A stretch of DNA of 64,000 bases. It comes from Lethocerus indicus. Lineage: Eukaryota > Arthropoda > Insecta > Hemiptera > Belostomatidae. The DNA is taken from assembly GCA_019843655.1 (NCBI GenBank), contig JACDQD010000003.1, positions 31,608,224 through 31,672,223 of the forward strand. Direction: 5' to 3'. Below the pieces are notes generated by a model. It ran no database searches, was not told the DNA's origin, and saw nothing but the letters and a program-made list of their open reading frames with translations. The translations under genes and the position numbers were made by a program. Of the stretch, positions 24,501 to 35,505 are shown one piece after another. Every line of letters begins with the position of its first letter. Positions within the stretch are counted from its first letter, which is position 1.

Positions 24501-27500
24501 CAATTCTCAGGTGACCAATTCGGGTGATTAAATATATTTAAACTTAAAGTTTCAAAAAATAGTCTTTTTATTATTTAAATGTAATGAACTTCCATATCCT
24601 TTCCCATCCATATATTGTACTTTCATTTGTCCCATCAAACATCCCTGGGGATTTTCAGCACAAATATTGAATGGTTTCTCCACTCTAGACTATTAGACAC
24701 AGTATACTTTTCAAATGACGTTTTTACAATGTTTTTTAAACTGTTTTCTTTCTTTTGTAGATGGTGAAAGCGTTACCAGCGATATCTTAATGAAATCAGT
24801 GTCTCTGCTCGCATCGAGACCAGAGTCAAAAAGCCGATTTGAAATTGTCCCGTTCGGAGAAGAGCACAGGTAAAAGTTGTTTGAACGTATTTTATGAAAT
24901 GACAAAAATGTACGCCTACTTTGATTGCACAGCCAAAGAAAAGTAGGTAAAGTACTTTCTGAAGTTTGATCTTCCCTCCAACCAACTTGGACAAACAATT
25001 GGTATTATATTAAGTTTGGGAAAGCCAAGGAAATATTGGTTTATGGCTGAATTTCATGCCATAAAAGATATATTTATTATTTACACTTATATACTTTTTC
25101 GTTTATATTATTTCATGTGTTTTGGGGATCCACAAAGATGTTTAATGTTTGTGCAATTTTCTGTCTTCAATTTCTTATTTTTTATCAAACTATACAAGTT
25201 GTTACTTCTTACAATTCATTTTTAGATAGTTATTTTTTTTTTTTAATTTTTATTAATTTAATAGAATATATTTTTAAAAGTTATTAATCCTTTTCTGTTT
25301 AAAATATTTGATGATTTTAGAAAATATAAGTTAGTTAAAACAGAAGAAAAAAATGTTGGCATTTACTTATGTTTCTATTTTCATAATAATAAAAATGTAA
25401 TTGATAAAACAAAAGCCTCAGACTTATATAGTAATAGCTTGTATATAGTAATAGCAAATAATGCACTTTTTCTGTACTAACTTAATAAGTTTATACTCCT
25501 AGAACTTGTCTTTTAGTTATTCCAGTGTTTGTTTTCCAGTGTTGTAAAATTGTCGGCCAATTCTGACCAGCCGACTTTCGATTTGGTCGCCATAGTCGAT
25601 CCGGTATCGCACGGTGCACACAAACTGGGAACTGTACTCTCCGTTCTACAGCAGGTCATAAAATGTGACATAAGAATATTCCTCAACTGCGTCGAGAAGA
25701 ACAGCGATATGCCGTTGAAAAGGTTTGTTGTTTTTGTTCGTTTTCATTTTAAGAGTCGGAATATTGACGTGAGTTTCTATTATTGAGCTAATCTCGTGAA
25801 ACTGAAAAGCGAAAAGATATCACATTTGTCAAATTGAATCCCCAAAATTCTACCAAAGGAGGGGGGAGGGACTTAAAGGTACCAACGATAAACAATAATA
25901 CGAAACTCGACCTTTGAAGGATATAAGAAAAAAAACTTTCTTTTTCTCTCTTTTATTGTTGCAACTGTAAAAAATACAGTAAGCAACATTGATACAAGCA
26001 CTAACTACAATGGACAACAATGGAGGAGAAACTCACTGGTTTCCTCCCTTTTTTATATTTATTACATCTTTTTTTACCATAGAATTTGTGTGTTTCTGTC
26101 TCCTCTTGTTGGTTTGGTCTTTTGCTAGACCGGTTTTGGCTGCTCCATCTTCAGTAGCAATGTTAGTCACTTTTGGTACTGTAGATGTTTTTTGGGCATC
26201 CTCACTGCACTGTCACTGTCACTTGTAATATGGTGGTTGTCTGTTTGTCATAGACTTAAACCGATTAACAAAATCCCACCTCCCTTCAAGACAAAGAAGA
26301 AAAACAATATCCCCCAAAAACAAAATAACAAGACACGTATATATACGCATGACAAGGAGACAACCACCACAGTACAAGTAACAGTGACAGTGCAGTTATG
26401 ATGCCTAAAAAAACATCCAAAGTGCCAAAAGTGGCTAACACCGCTACTGAAGATGGTGAGCAGTCGAAACTGGTCTAGCAAAAGACCAAACTGGCGAGAG
26501 GAGACGGAAACGCACGAAATCTACGGTATTCCAACCCCTCGCAGACCACAAAACAGGTATTTTAAACATTTTTTTTTAAAACATTTAGGTTGCTTGGCCA
26601 CTTCCTTTTCAGGCATCTCCGAGGAACATTTCGGATGTCGGGAGAAAGAAAAAATTAAATTGAAAAAATGTGCGGAACAATACAAAGTAGGAAAATGTAC
26701 TGAAAAGTATTCAGCGTTGAAAATATTAATTTTGAATTTTCGGAAATGTAGTGACTCATTGGGCTAGGCGCGTGTGTTTAATTTAAACTGTTTTGGACCG
26801 AGTTGAAAAACGATTTGAAACCTTATTTACATATCTCGCGAATAAACCGATTTTTTTTTTAATTTTCAGCTTCTATAGATACGTGCTGGAGCCGTCGATT
26901 CAGTTCTCGGGCAACGGGCAACAGAGTTTCGGTCCGATAGCGAAATTCTTGAACATGCCCGGCACCCCGCTGCTCACGCAGAACATGCTCCTGCCGGACA
27001 ACTGGATGGTAGAGAGTATTGCCAGCCCTCACGACCTCGACAACATCCGCCTCGACCAAGTCGACTCCAATGTCCACAGGTACAATTTTAATCAAATATT
27101 AGCTTGTAGATTTATCGTATTTAAAAATCATTCATCTATCAAATATAAAATTGAGGGACCTCAGTGGCTTTGGGTTTGGGCAGTTCAAATACGCCCACAT
27201 GCCACGAATATCTTGCTTAAAAGAAAGCTCGCTCGCAGTTATTCACTATTGTCGACTGTATCAGAGGATCGTTATACCGATTTGATAGTAACGAACAGCG
27301 AGGTTGATTTATTTATTTATATTTCAGCCAGTTCGAGTTGGAATATCTGATATTGGAGGGCCACTGTTTCGATACAACTCTTGGCTCGCCGCCGAGAGGC
27401 CTTCAGATTACTCTCGGCACCGAATCAACTCCAACAGCATTCGACACCATTGTCATGGCCAACTTGGGATATTTCCAACTAAAAGTGAACATTTATTTAT

Positions 27501-30500
27501 CTTCGCTTAATTAATTAAGTAAATAAGAAGGTTAACAAAATGCGTAAACATTTTATTAACACCGTTATTATGCTGTCATTCTGAACGGTACAATTCCATT
27601 ATTGTTTTGTTTATACCGTCATTTACCAAAACCTTAAATTACCTTCAATAATGGTAATTTTTGTACCTAACTGATATTTACTCTCTTAATCTACATATTC
27701 ACTAATAATGAATTATTGGTTTCGTCCAACTGATAAATTAAAATTTTGCCCAATTTTGTTTCGCTAACTACTTTATGGTCTGCATGATAACATTAAAACA
27801 TTGTGGAAATTCACATTTGTGTATTTATGGTGTAATAATAGAAAGTTCTATTACATGAAGGATCATCCAGAGAGTAATATTTACAGTTAGTTTAATTGTT
27901 TTTAGGCCAACCCAGGGGAATGGTCACTTAGGCTCAGGCATGGAAGATCAGCTGCATTGTTTGACATCACTGGTTATAGGTAATTTCAATTATTCTCTCC
28001 TTTATTAAACTATATTATGGTGTGTTTGATGAATTTCAATATTTATTTAGTCGAGCCTAAATGCGACGTATTTATTATCTGTTATTCAGTCTGTAGTAAA
28101 AAATAATTCCTAGATTGTTATATAATAAAAAATACTATGGTAAACAAAATGTATGCATGTATTTTAATCAAGGTAATATATGTCAAAATAATATATGTAT
28201 ATATACACATATGTTACTACAATAATTTGTGAAACTCATGTGGTATTACTACTTGAAGGTTATCTTGTATATTTCCTTTTCATTGGAACTAGATTCAGAG
28301 AGGACTAAACATTCAATCTTCACAATGAATTGATGTTTACACGCAAAACTGAAGTTGAAACATTTTTTTTTAAATGTGTTCGATGATTCCACTATTTTTC
28401 TTTTGTATTTTTTAGCCACGAAGGCGTCGACTATCCCGTCAATTCTTCCGAAATAAAAGTGTTGCTAAACTCGTTCAGAGCGCACACAATTAAACTGAAA
28501 GTGACCAAAAAGCCTGACAAAATGGGCATGGACCTGCTGGGAGATGATACTGAAGAACAGCAGAGCCTTTGGGGATCCATAACCAGGTATTTATTTATTT
28601 TCATTTTGAAAAATTAAAAAACAATATAGGTTTCAACTTTCTAAAATAATTTTATTTGGAGAAAAGTATTTTGAAAGTGCCAGGAAAAACATTTTAGTTT
28701 GGAACATTTAGTGATCTAGAAAATGCTTTTCTACAATATCGAATGAAGGAATCTTTCTTATCTCCCTAAGTGTGCCATTAGACTAGGGTATTTTTCTATG
28801 TTCAGAAAAGGTTAGTTTATCAGAAGATCCAACGAAGAATAAAAGCTGAACAATGCCGGTTATCATTGTTATTAATTTGCAATATTTAATCCTTCTATTG
28901 CAAGCAATGCCTGGTAGTTCATTACTGTGCTGGTAGATGGCAGCGCCTTCACTTGTAGCATGGCCAGTGATAGAGAAGGTGTTTTATGTTTATTAACACG
29001 TTTCTTGATATAAGGCGCCACATTTATTGTATACTTGTGTTTATGCTTCAATAATTGCCAATTAATTCTCTGTATAGAATGCGTGTATTAAAAAGAAACT
29101 TCTTTTTATCAGTTAGAGCAGATAATGTAAATAAAACTATATGATTACTAATTAGGTTTAAATTAGGTTGTTCTTAATGGTCTAGAGAGTTGCAGTTTGA
29201 ATAATAATGAGAGAAACCTACAGTTGAAACAATTAACATTCATAATAGTATAACGGAAAGATGTATTAAATCTTGATTTACTTTGTATTTTGTTAACTTG
29301 CCTCAGCACATTTACTGGAGCTAAAGATGAGGGTTCTGATCTGGCTGATGAAACAATCAACATTTTCTCAGTTGCCTCCGGCCATTTGTACGAAAGATTT
29401 TTACGCATCATGATGTTAAGTGTCCTTAAACATACAAAATCGCCAGTGAAGTTTTGGTTCCTGAAAAATTACCTCTCGCCTACATTGAAAGTAAGTATTT
29501 ATTTTATATAAAGAATTGAGCTATTTTTTTTCATACCAAATCATTATTGCTATCATCATTTTTAAATTATACTTGTACCTTGGCTTTTTATCCTTAAATC
29601 CTTAAATTGTGAATAATGGAGTGACAAATAAAGTTATGTTTCACGTACTGTCTTTACTGGAATATACAGGAAAACATTTTAAAAAGGAAATCAGCACAAT
29701 CACATAATTATGGTTATTTATTTTGTCATTTTTATAATAAGAAAAATGTATAAATCAATATTATTATATTTTGTGAAGTTGAAATTAACTTTTATATGTA
29801 TACAATTGTTACAGTTTACTTTTACTGAATTTTATGGGCATTTTTATTGCACAATTTTTATGAATAGTTACATAAAATAATAGTTAAATAAATTCAGTGT
29901 TACGACGATATCTTATAATTAAATATTTTTTGAGGATTTCCTTCCGAGAATGGCGAAACAGTACGGTTTCGAATTTGAACTCGTCCAATACAAATGGCCC
30001 AGGTGGTTGCACCAACAGACCGAAAAACAGAGAATCATCTGGGGCTATAAAATATTGTTCTTGGATGTACTTTTCCCGTTGGACATTAAAAAGATCATAT
30101 TCGTCGACGCTGATCAGGTAATATAATAATGACTTTATCTTATTGTACTTTACTGAGACCACAAAACATTGTCAGGGAATTATTATAATGTATGTATGCA
30201 ATAATTGCATTATTAGGTCTCTTCGAATTGGTTTTCAACATTTTAAAATTAGAAAACACTGCTCAAATATTTTATTGAATAGTTCCATTGATAAATAAAT
30301 CTCTGGCTTTATTTTTGGCAGTGATTATTCTTCTTTTTATATAGTGTTTTCAGTCAGTATTTGTGGTATCATTCTAATTGTTTCTTACTTATGAGTATAT
30401 TTTATCGAATGTATTGAAATATCGCTTGTTATTACTGTAAATTGGTTATATGATTTTTAAAATTGTTTACAGGTTGTGCGCGCTGACCTGAAGGAATTGG

Positions 30501-33188
30501 TTGAACTAGATCTTGGAGGTGCGCCTTATGGTTATACACCGTTCTGTGATAGCCGTACAGAAATGGATGGGTTCAGGTGAGGCTTTTGTTTTAAATTTTC
30601 TATTTTAATTATCGTCGCTTTTTATTTTTATTCATTTATTTTATTTTTTTTGTTATTCAAAGGTTGTTAAGACTGAAATACTCTCGCATATTGAATTGCT
30701 ATTTGTAATTTTCTTTAATTTATAGTATTTAATAAATATAATAATAGGATGCTGAATGTAAAATATATCACTAAAATTCTACATATCTACTTGATTAATT
30801 TTAGACAAAGTAAATAAAGGTTGTGTATTTCGTACTTTATCTTGCGTATTACCTTTGTCTTATAAAAAAACATGTATTATGTGAAATTGTATAATTAAAA
30901 AATATAAGATAATGATTTACAGGTTTTGGAGAAGTGGCTACTGGAGAAATCACCTTCAGGGTCGCAAATATCATATTAGCGCTCTGTATGTGGTAGATTT
31001 AAAAAAGTTCAGGAGGATCGCTGCAGGTGATCGGCTCAGGGGCCAATATCAGGCATTGAGCCAAGATCCCAACAGTCTTTCCAATTTAGATCAGGTATTA
31101 TATATTTCTAATTATATTATAGTTTCCATAATACATTACTTTACTATATTGCAGGATTTCGGGGTATATAGGTATATTTGTGTATTTATTATTTAATTAT
31201 TTTTGCGGTAGAATGGGTGTTTTCTGGTCTAAAATAATAAAAACCGTCAAGAAAAATAGTGCTGATTCGAGTAGCTGAAGAAAGAGGGGAAATTTGGTGA
31301 TTTTCCAAGAAAGTATAAAAAGGGTACAGCCCGCGCCATCTAGCGGTGGCGGGCTGAACTATCAATCCAATTTATTTTGATTGAAGCGGGGACATACGGT
31401 ACAGCGCGCGCCATCTAGCGGTGGCTGGTTGAACTAACAGGCCAATGTATCAGGATTGAAGCCGTCGCCAAACGGTACAGCGCGCGCCATCTAGCGGTGG
31501 CGGATTGAACTAACAGGCCAATGTATCAGGATTGAAGCCGTCGCCAAACGGTACAGCGCGCGCCATCTAGTGGTGGCGGATTGAACTAACAGGCTATCAG
31601 GATTGAAGCCGTCGCCGAACGGTACAGCCCGCGCCATCTAGCGGCGGCCGGTGGAACTAACTGGCCAAAAGTATCAGGACCAACTCGTCGACCTCCTGTG
31701 GCCTCATGTTCTCCTGATACAATCTTATTGAAACGAAATTGGTCCTGATACCTTGGCAAGTTAGTTCCGCCCGCCACCGCTAGATGGCGCGGGCTGTACC
31801 TTTTGGCAACGGTTTTAATCCTAATACATTGGCATGCTTGTTCGGCCCGCCGCCGCTAGATAGCGCACGCTGTACCGTTTTCGTATAGGCAATATTTTTC
31901 ATATCTGCTTTTTTCAAAACGTATTTACAAATTATAATGATGTAAAGAAAACCAGTTGATATACAAAAAATATTACCGAAAAAATGGTAATAACCTATTT
32001 TTTGTTAGGACTACAGCTTCCCTAATAATTCCCACCTCTAGTATTATAGTTGGATGAGTGTGAATATCACTCATATCTTTCAGTTATGAATAATTCTCAT
32101 AAATTCAATGATTCTAAAGAAAAGTTATTGATAACTTTAATCTTTATTTTTGGCTTAAGTAACATATAATTTTTTATAAGTTTAAATACTTTTTAAGTGG
32201 TTCTAATAATAAAAATGTATAATTTAATGTTGTACTTTTGTCATCTTATATTTATATCTATTTTAATTTTTAAATTAGCTCCTGCGCTAATTTGGCTGGG
32301 CTCAGTGTGGCCAAACTTTGTAAAACTTTTTTCAGATACGAATATATATTTACATCATCTTTATAAATGAACTAAAGTCATAAAATTGTAAATTTACAAT
32401 TTGTTTATAGTTTAGAGTTTGACGCTGTTCATTCTTCCTGTCTACTTCACGTATCTTTAACGCTATTTTATTTGTCTTTATATCAAATGTGTGAATTAAA
32501 ATCTTGACTTGCGTTGTCGCAGGATTTGCCGAACAATATGATACATCAGGTGGCAATCAAATCCCTGCCCCAGGAGTGGTTGTGGTGTGAGACTTGGTGC
32601 GATGATGTTTCAAAGAAGAAGGCGAAGACCATCGATTTGGTGAGTCACAAAAATAACAAAAAATTATATCTATAATTTATTTCTTTTTTATTTATAAATT
32701 ATAATTTACTTTATATATTCACCCACACATTAGGACTGGAAAATGTATACGTACTTCAATAATACCTTTTTTAAAAATCTGTTTACAAGTTTCCTGCAGA
32801 TATTTTTTATGCTTGAAGTGTGTACATTTTCTGGGCCCTCCTGTGCAATCTGTAAACTTTACGCTTACATAATTCATTAAAAATTTTTCAGTGCAACAAT
32901 CCGATGACGAAAGAGGCGAAATTAACTGCAGCGATGAGGATTTTGCCTGAATGGAAAGACTACGACAATGAGATAAAACAACTTCAGTTGAGGTTGGGTG
33001 CCACAGAGGACCACGAAGAAGAAACCGATCACCAAGGTATTTTTATATTCCACAATACTATTAGTTATTAGTGAATGATGAGGGGTAATATTCAATCAGG
33101 GGATATATCCGTTTTATTTATTTTCCGCTTTTTGTTTTTAGCTCCAGCGACGAGTACAAGACATCAACAAAAACATTCGGAACTCTAG
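15603..33188 (+). CDS. Uggt: UDP-glucose:glycoprotein glucosyltransferase, 26 exons, 1499 aa
   Basis: ER folding sensor that reglucosylates N-glycans of misfolded glycoproteins so that calnexin/calreticulin can rebind them. Exons: 15603-15822, 15907-16139, 16310-16492, 17053-17216, 17873-18068, 18212-18425, 18869-19086, 19823-20038, 20465-20638, 21503-21684, 22176-22386, 22505-22708, 23057-23285, 24761-24869, 25540-25722, 26870-27079, 27328-27484, 27906-27979, 28416-28586, 29307-29490, 29935-30117, 30473-30576, 30923-31094, 32523-32639, 32892-33036, 33142-33188. They sum to 4500 nt in frame. A signal peptide ([20 protein letters not shown]) is followed by the long thioredoxin-like sensor region to about residue 1150. 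The GT24 catalytic domain starts near [10 protein letters not shown] (about 1203) and carries the metal/UDP-glucose DAD in FVDADQ (1302-1304). The protein ends HSEL, a KDEL-type retrieval signal. The start is the first ATG in frame ahead of the signal peptide. Intron 3 has a GC donor. Confidence 0.97.
16493..17052 (+). other. GC-AG intron (Uggt intron 3)
   Basis: Exon 3 ends at ...GGGTTAAG and the intron begins gcaagtta. No GT donor nearby keeps the frame, and the exon joins in phase 0 to [11 protein letters not shown] at 17053. The flanking AAG|GCAAGT is the strong context typical of the minority GC-AG class. Confidence 0.85.
18465..18523. repeat. (TA)n microsatellite in Uggt intron 6
   Basis: An uninterrupted TA run of about 58 bp starting 40 bp after the exon 6 donor. 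Confidence 0.95.
20146..20434 (+). mobile_element. 3' end of a Jockey-like LINE, reverse-transcriptase relic (Uggt intron 8)
   Basis: Translation gives [15 protein letters not shown], then [20 protein letters not shown] followed by a stop. This is the family-typical C-terminal motif of non-LTR reverse transcriptases (xIYKxxLKPxWTYGxxLW). It is followed by a 3' UTR-like stretch and an (AAAT)n tail at about 20412-20434. The element is 5' truncated and dead. It is related to the relics at 36483-36870. Confidence 0.85.
20930..21404 (+). mobile_element. Hairpin retroposon copy F, near full length (Uggt intron 9)
   Basis: Both arms, the centre (catagacttaaactgattaa) and the right-hand tail (caacccctcgcagacc...caggta) are present. 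Target-site duplications aattgacataattgt (20915-20929) and aattgacatcattgt (21405-21419) agree at 14 of 15 positions. It is inserted in the sense orientation of Uggt. Confidence 0.85.
23305..23754 (-). mobile_element. Hairpin retroposon copy G, inserted at a splice donor (Uggt intron 13)
   Basis: The tail is at the left (tacctttttttgtgctctgc) and the arm ends in gaaatctat at the right. It is flanked by a perfect 20-bp direct repeat ggtaacaataattaatttaa at 23285-23304 and 23755-23774. The left repeat begins with the last base of Uggt exon 13 and its GT donor, so the duplication includes the 5' splice site. Confidence 0.9.
26077..26565 (+). mobile_element. Hairpin retroposon copy H, near full length (Uggt intron 15)
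   Basis: Starts accatagaatttgtgtg; both arms, the centre and the tail (ccaacccctcgcagaccaca) are present. Direct repeats acatcttttttt (26065-26076) and acattttttttt (about 26566-26577) flank it, though their low complexity weakens this one. Confidence 0.8.
28930..28943 (+). promoter_or_regulatory. Single CTCF-like core (Uggt intron 19)
   Basis: ctggtagatggcag matches the CTCF core CCASYAGRKGGCRS at 12 of 14 positions. It is a lone site, so chance is possible. Confidence 0.3.
31326..31875. repeat. Inverted-repeat element carrying an array of CTCF-like cores (Uggt intron 23)
   Basis: Four tandem units spaced 71-76 bp apart, each with gcgccatctagcgg, start at 31333, 31408, 31484, 31560 and 31631 (five cores). 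Reverse-oriented cores follow at 31777-31790 and 31853-31866. The inverted arms are clear around 31645-31680 and 31735-31770 (gtggaactaac...tatcaggaccaa against ttggtcctgata...gttagttcc). Read on the motif strand the core is CCGCTAGATGGCGC, 13/14 to CCASYAGRKGGCRS; the copy at 31560 is CCACTAGATGGCGC, 14/14. The end sequence gtacagccc / gggctgtac also pairs. The structure looks like a MITE with internal tandem repeats. Actual CTCF binding is inferred. Confidence 0.8.
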
Positions 33189-33550
33189 TGACGATTATTG
33201 ATTAATGCGGTAGGCCTCACATCACTTTTGAATACCAAAATTTAAGTATAAACCGGAAGAAGAAGAAGAAGAAGAGGAGGAGGAGGAAGAAGACTTTATT
33301 TGTCTTGCCATTTGTCAAAAAAAAAAGAATAAAAAGAAGACTGTTTCTATTTCTTGGATATTCATGACACGAAGGATCTGTTCGTATAGGGAGAAAGAAA
33401 AAATGTAAAAAAACTCTTTTTTGTTTTAACACAATTTTGTTAAATCGTCGTGTGTTTCAGCAAGTACGGTTATACGCATATATATATATTTTTTGTCTTT
33501 AAACGAGTGACTGTAATTTAATTGAGTAATTAAAAATGGTCTAAGTTATA

Positions 33551-33556
33551 AATAAA
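33551..33556 (+). other. Candidate poly(A) signal of Uggt
   Basis: AATAAA 363 bp past the stop codon; a second one lies at 33608-33613. Purine-rich gaagaagaag tracts precede them in the presumed 3' UTR. Confidence 0.55.
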
Positions 33557-33619
33557 ATGTAAAATAATAACGGGTGTTAATTTTATAATTATAATGATAA
33601 CAGCGTTAATAAAAGTAAA

Positions 33620-35314
33620 ACAACATATGTCCTGTTGTGTCCCTCAGTATATTTGAAGTTCCAGTGGTGGTTACATGAAAGTGCAAATTTTTAATTTCAT
33701 ATTTTAATAACAACATAGAAACCTGCCTGAAGGTTGAGAATTAGCTTAGTGGTCAACGATTTAGTCGATTAAAATTTGTAATTATAAAAAAAAAGATCAA
33801 ACAGCAGGCAGAAGTCAGACGTAAGTGCTACCACTTACCTGGTAGAGGAATTGTTACCTACTTACACCTGGGTTCTAGGTCCAATTCACGAGAAACTTTA
33901 TTTCTGAATTTTGCCAAGTTATTGATAATGCTACCAGCAGTTCTCGATTTAAGAAGTGATATCTCTATTGAAACATATATTTAAGGTACCTATTAGGTTG
34001 GTCCCTGAGTGCGTCTATTATACGTAAAATCTCTTGCGGCCTTTTGTCTTAAAAGTTTTATACATTTGCGTAGATTTCGTTTAGTTGAAAATTTAATTTA
34101 ACCAATCGTTCAATCACTGAAAAAGTGTATTAAATACGGAAAACAAAAATTATTTTGAGCTCACTCGAGAGGTTAATAATCATTTAAGAAGGACAACATC
34201 TTGTATTTCTGTGCCATTTACCTTTTGTGCCTATCCAAACTTGAGATTGAAAAGATTCTGCGAAATATACTAATTAATATAAAAAAAAAGATTTTATTTT
34301 CATCGCTCCACAACCTTTTTACAATAAATTGGTGTACAATGAAAGGTAAAATTTATGGTAATTTCTTACCGTAATTAAATAAATCTGGTTATAATTCATT
34401 CGGTGTGTTTAGAATATTATCCGATCTTTCCTCACCGATGAGAGCATCCTGTCAGCACTCTCGCAGGGGGGCACCTCATCCCATTACTTATTCATTAATT
34501 CTCCTGGCAATAAGAAGCAAAATAATTTAGTCGATTTATTATTTTGATAATTTGACCATAAATTCGACCGGGAATGGGATCGACTGAAGGAAAACAAAAC
34601 AATGATGCAAATAATACTTTAATATATATTATACAATATAAATAAGATATAGAATTAAAATAACATAATTTAAATATGGCTTAAAATTCTTGGACCATTT
34701 CTGGTGCAAACCCCGACACTACTGTCAGATAATCCGTACATCGTACATACATTATAAACAATCCAAATTTTATCGAATCTATACAGCGGAAAGTAATTGT
34801 TTTTTAAATGTTTAATGTAATTCAAATATCGTAATTCTTTAGCTGAAACAACTAATTTTCAGGTTCCAGAAAATGTTTTTAATCGATCTATTAGTTTGCA
34901 AGCAGATTTATTTATTAAATGAGGGAAAATGTATACGATCGGAATTTGAATTATAACCAACTCACGGTTGGATTGCTGGTAATATTTTGGTACAGTCCGG
35001 TCAACAGCTTTGCTCCCATACTACTTTTTGAGGCGTCACAGACTGTATCTCAAAATTACTATGACTATAACTACTAAGTTATACCGCCTTTTCAAAAACA
35101 GGCCAAAGGCCACATATTCCGGAGTTTGAATTGGAGGGAATTTGCAAGCTTTCCCCACCCCCGTGCAGTTCCACCATGTTCTAAATAGGACAGATAGGCT
35201 TAATCGGAGGAAACACAGCATAAGCACAGGAAACAATCTGGGACTAACCCTGCTGGACCACAGTATCGGAGGAAACAAGCTGAAGTTAGTCCATGATAGA
35301 TTTGTTCTTGTACA

Positions 35315-35364
<50 letters not shown>

Positions 35365-35505
35365 GATGACAAAGGAGGTACAACACCCTGGAGGTGTCGT
35401 TCACTGGAGCTGGCCCGGGGGTGGTTTCCAAATATTGGAGGACTTATTCCAACAGTATTAGGCCGTAAGTTGGGGATAATTCAAGTTAAGTTGGGCCGAT
35501 TTTTG
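33620..35505. other. Intergenic region between convergent Uggt and lectin genes
   Basis: AT-rich DNA with no supported gene. A tagcttagtgg word at 33742 and a ggttctaggtcc word at 33871 resemble Pol III A and B boxes but are about 130 bp apart. (TA)n lies at 35318-35360. A CpG-containing stretch at 35370-35465 ends, on the minus strand, at a possible splice donor (CATCAAG|gtatat) and could be a downstream lectin exon, but I cannot confirm it. Confidence 0.4.
35318..35360. repeat. (TA)n microsatellite
   Basis: Pure TA run of about 43 bp. Confidence 0.95.

Noticed and set aside
33742..33882. tRNA-like A and B box words
   Set aside because: The boxes are about 130 bp apart and no acceptor or anticodon stem can be drawn, so at best an interrupted SINE.
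35370..35465. Extra downstream lectin exon
   Set aside because: A donor-like site exists but no conserved peptide; kept only as a possibility.
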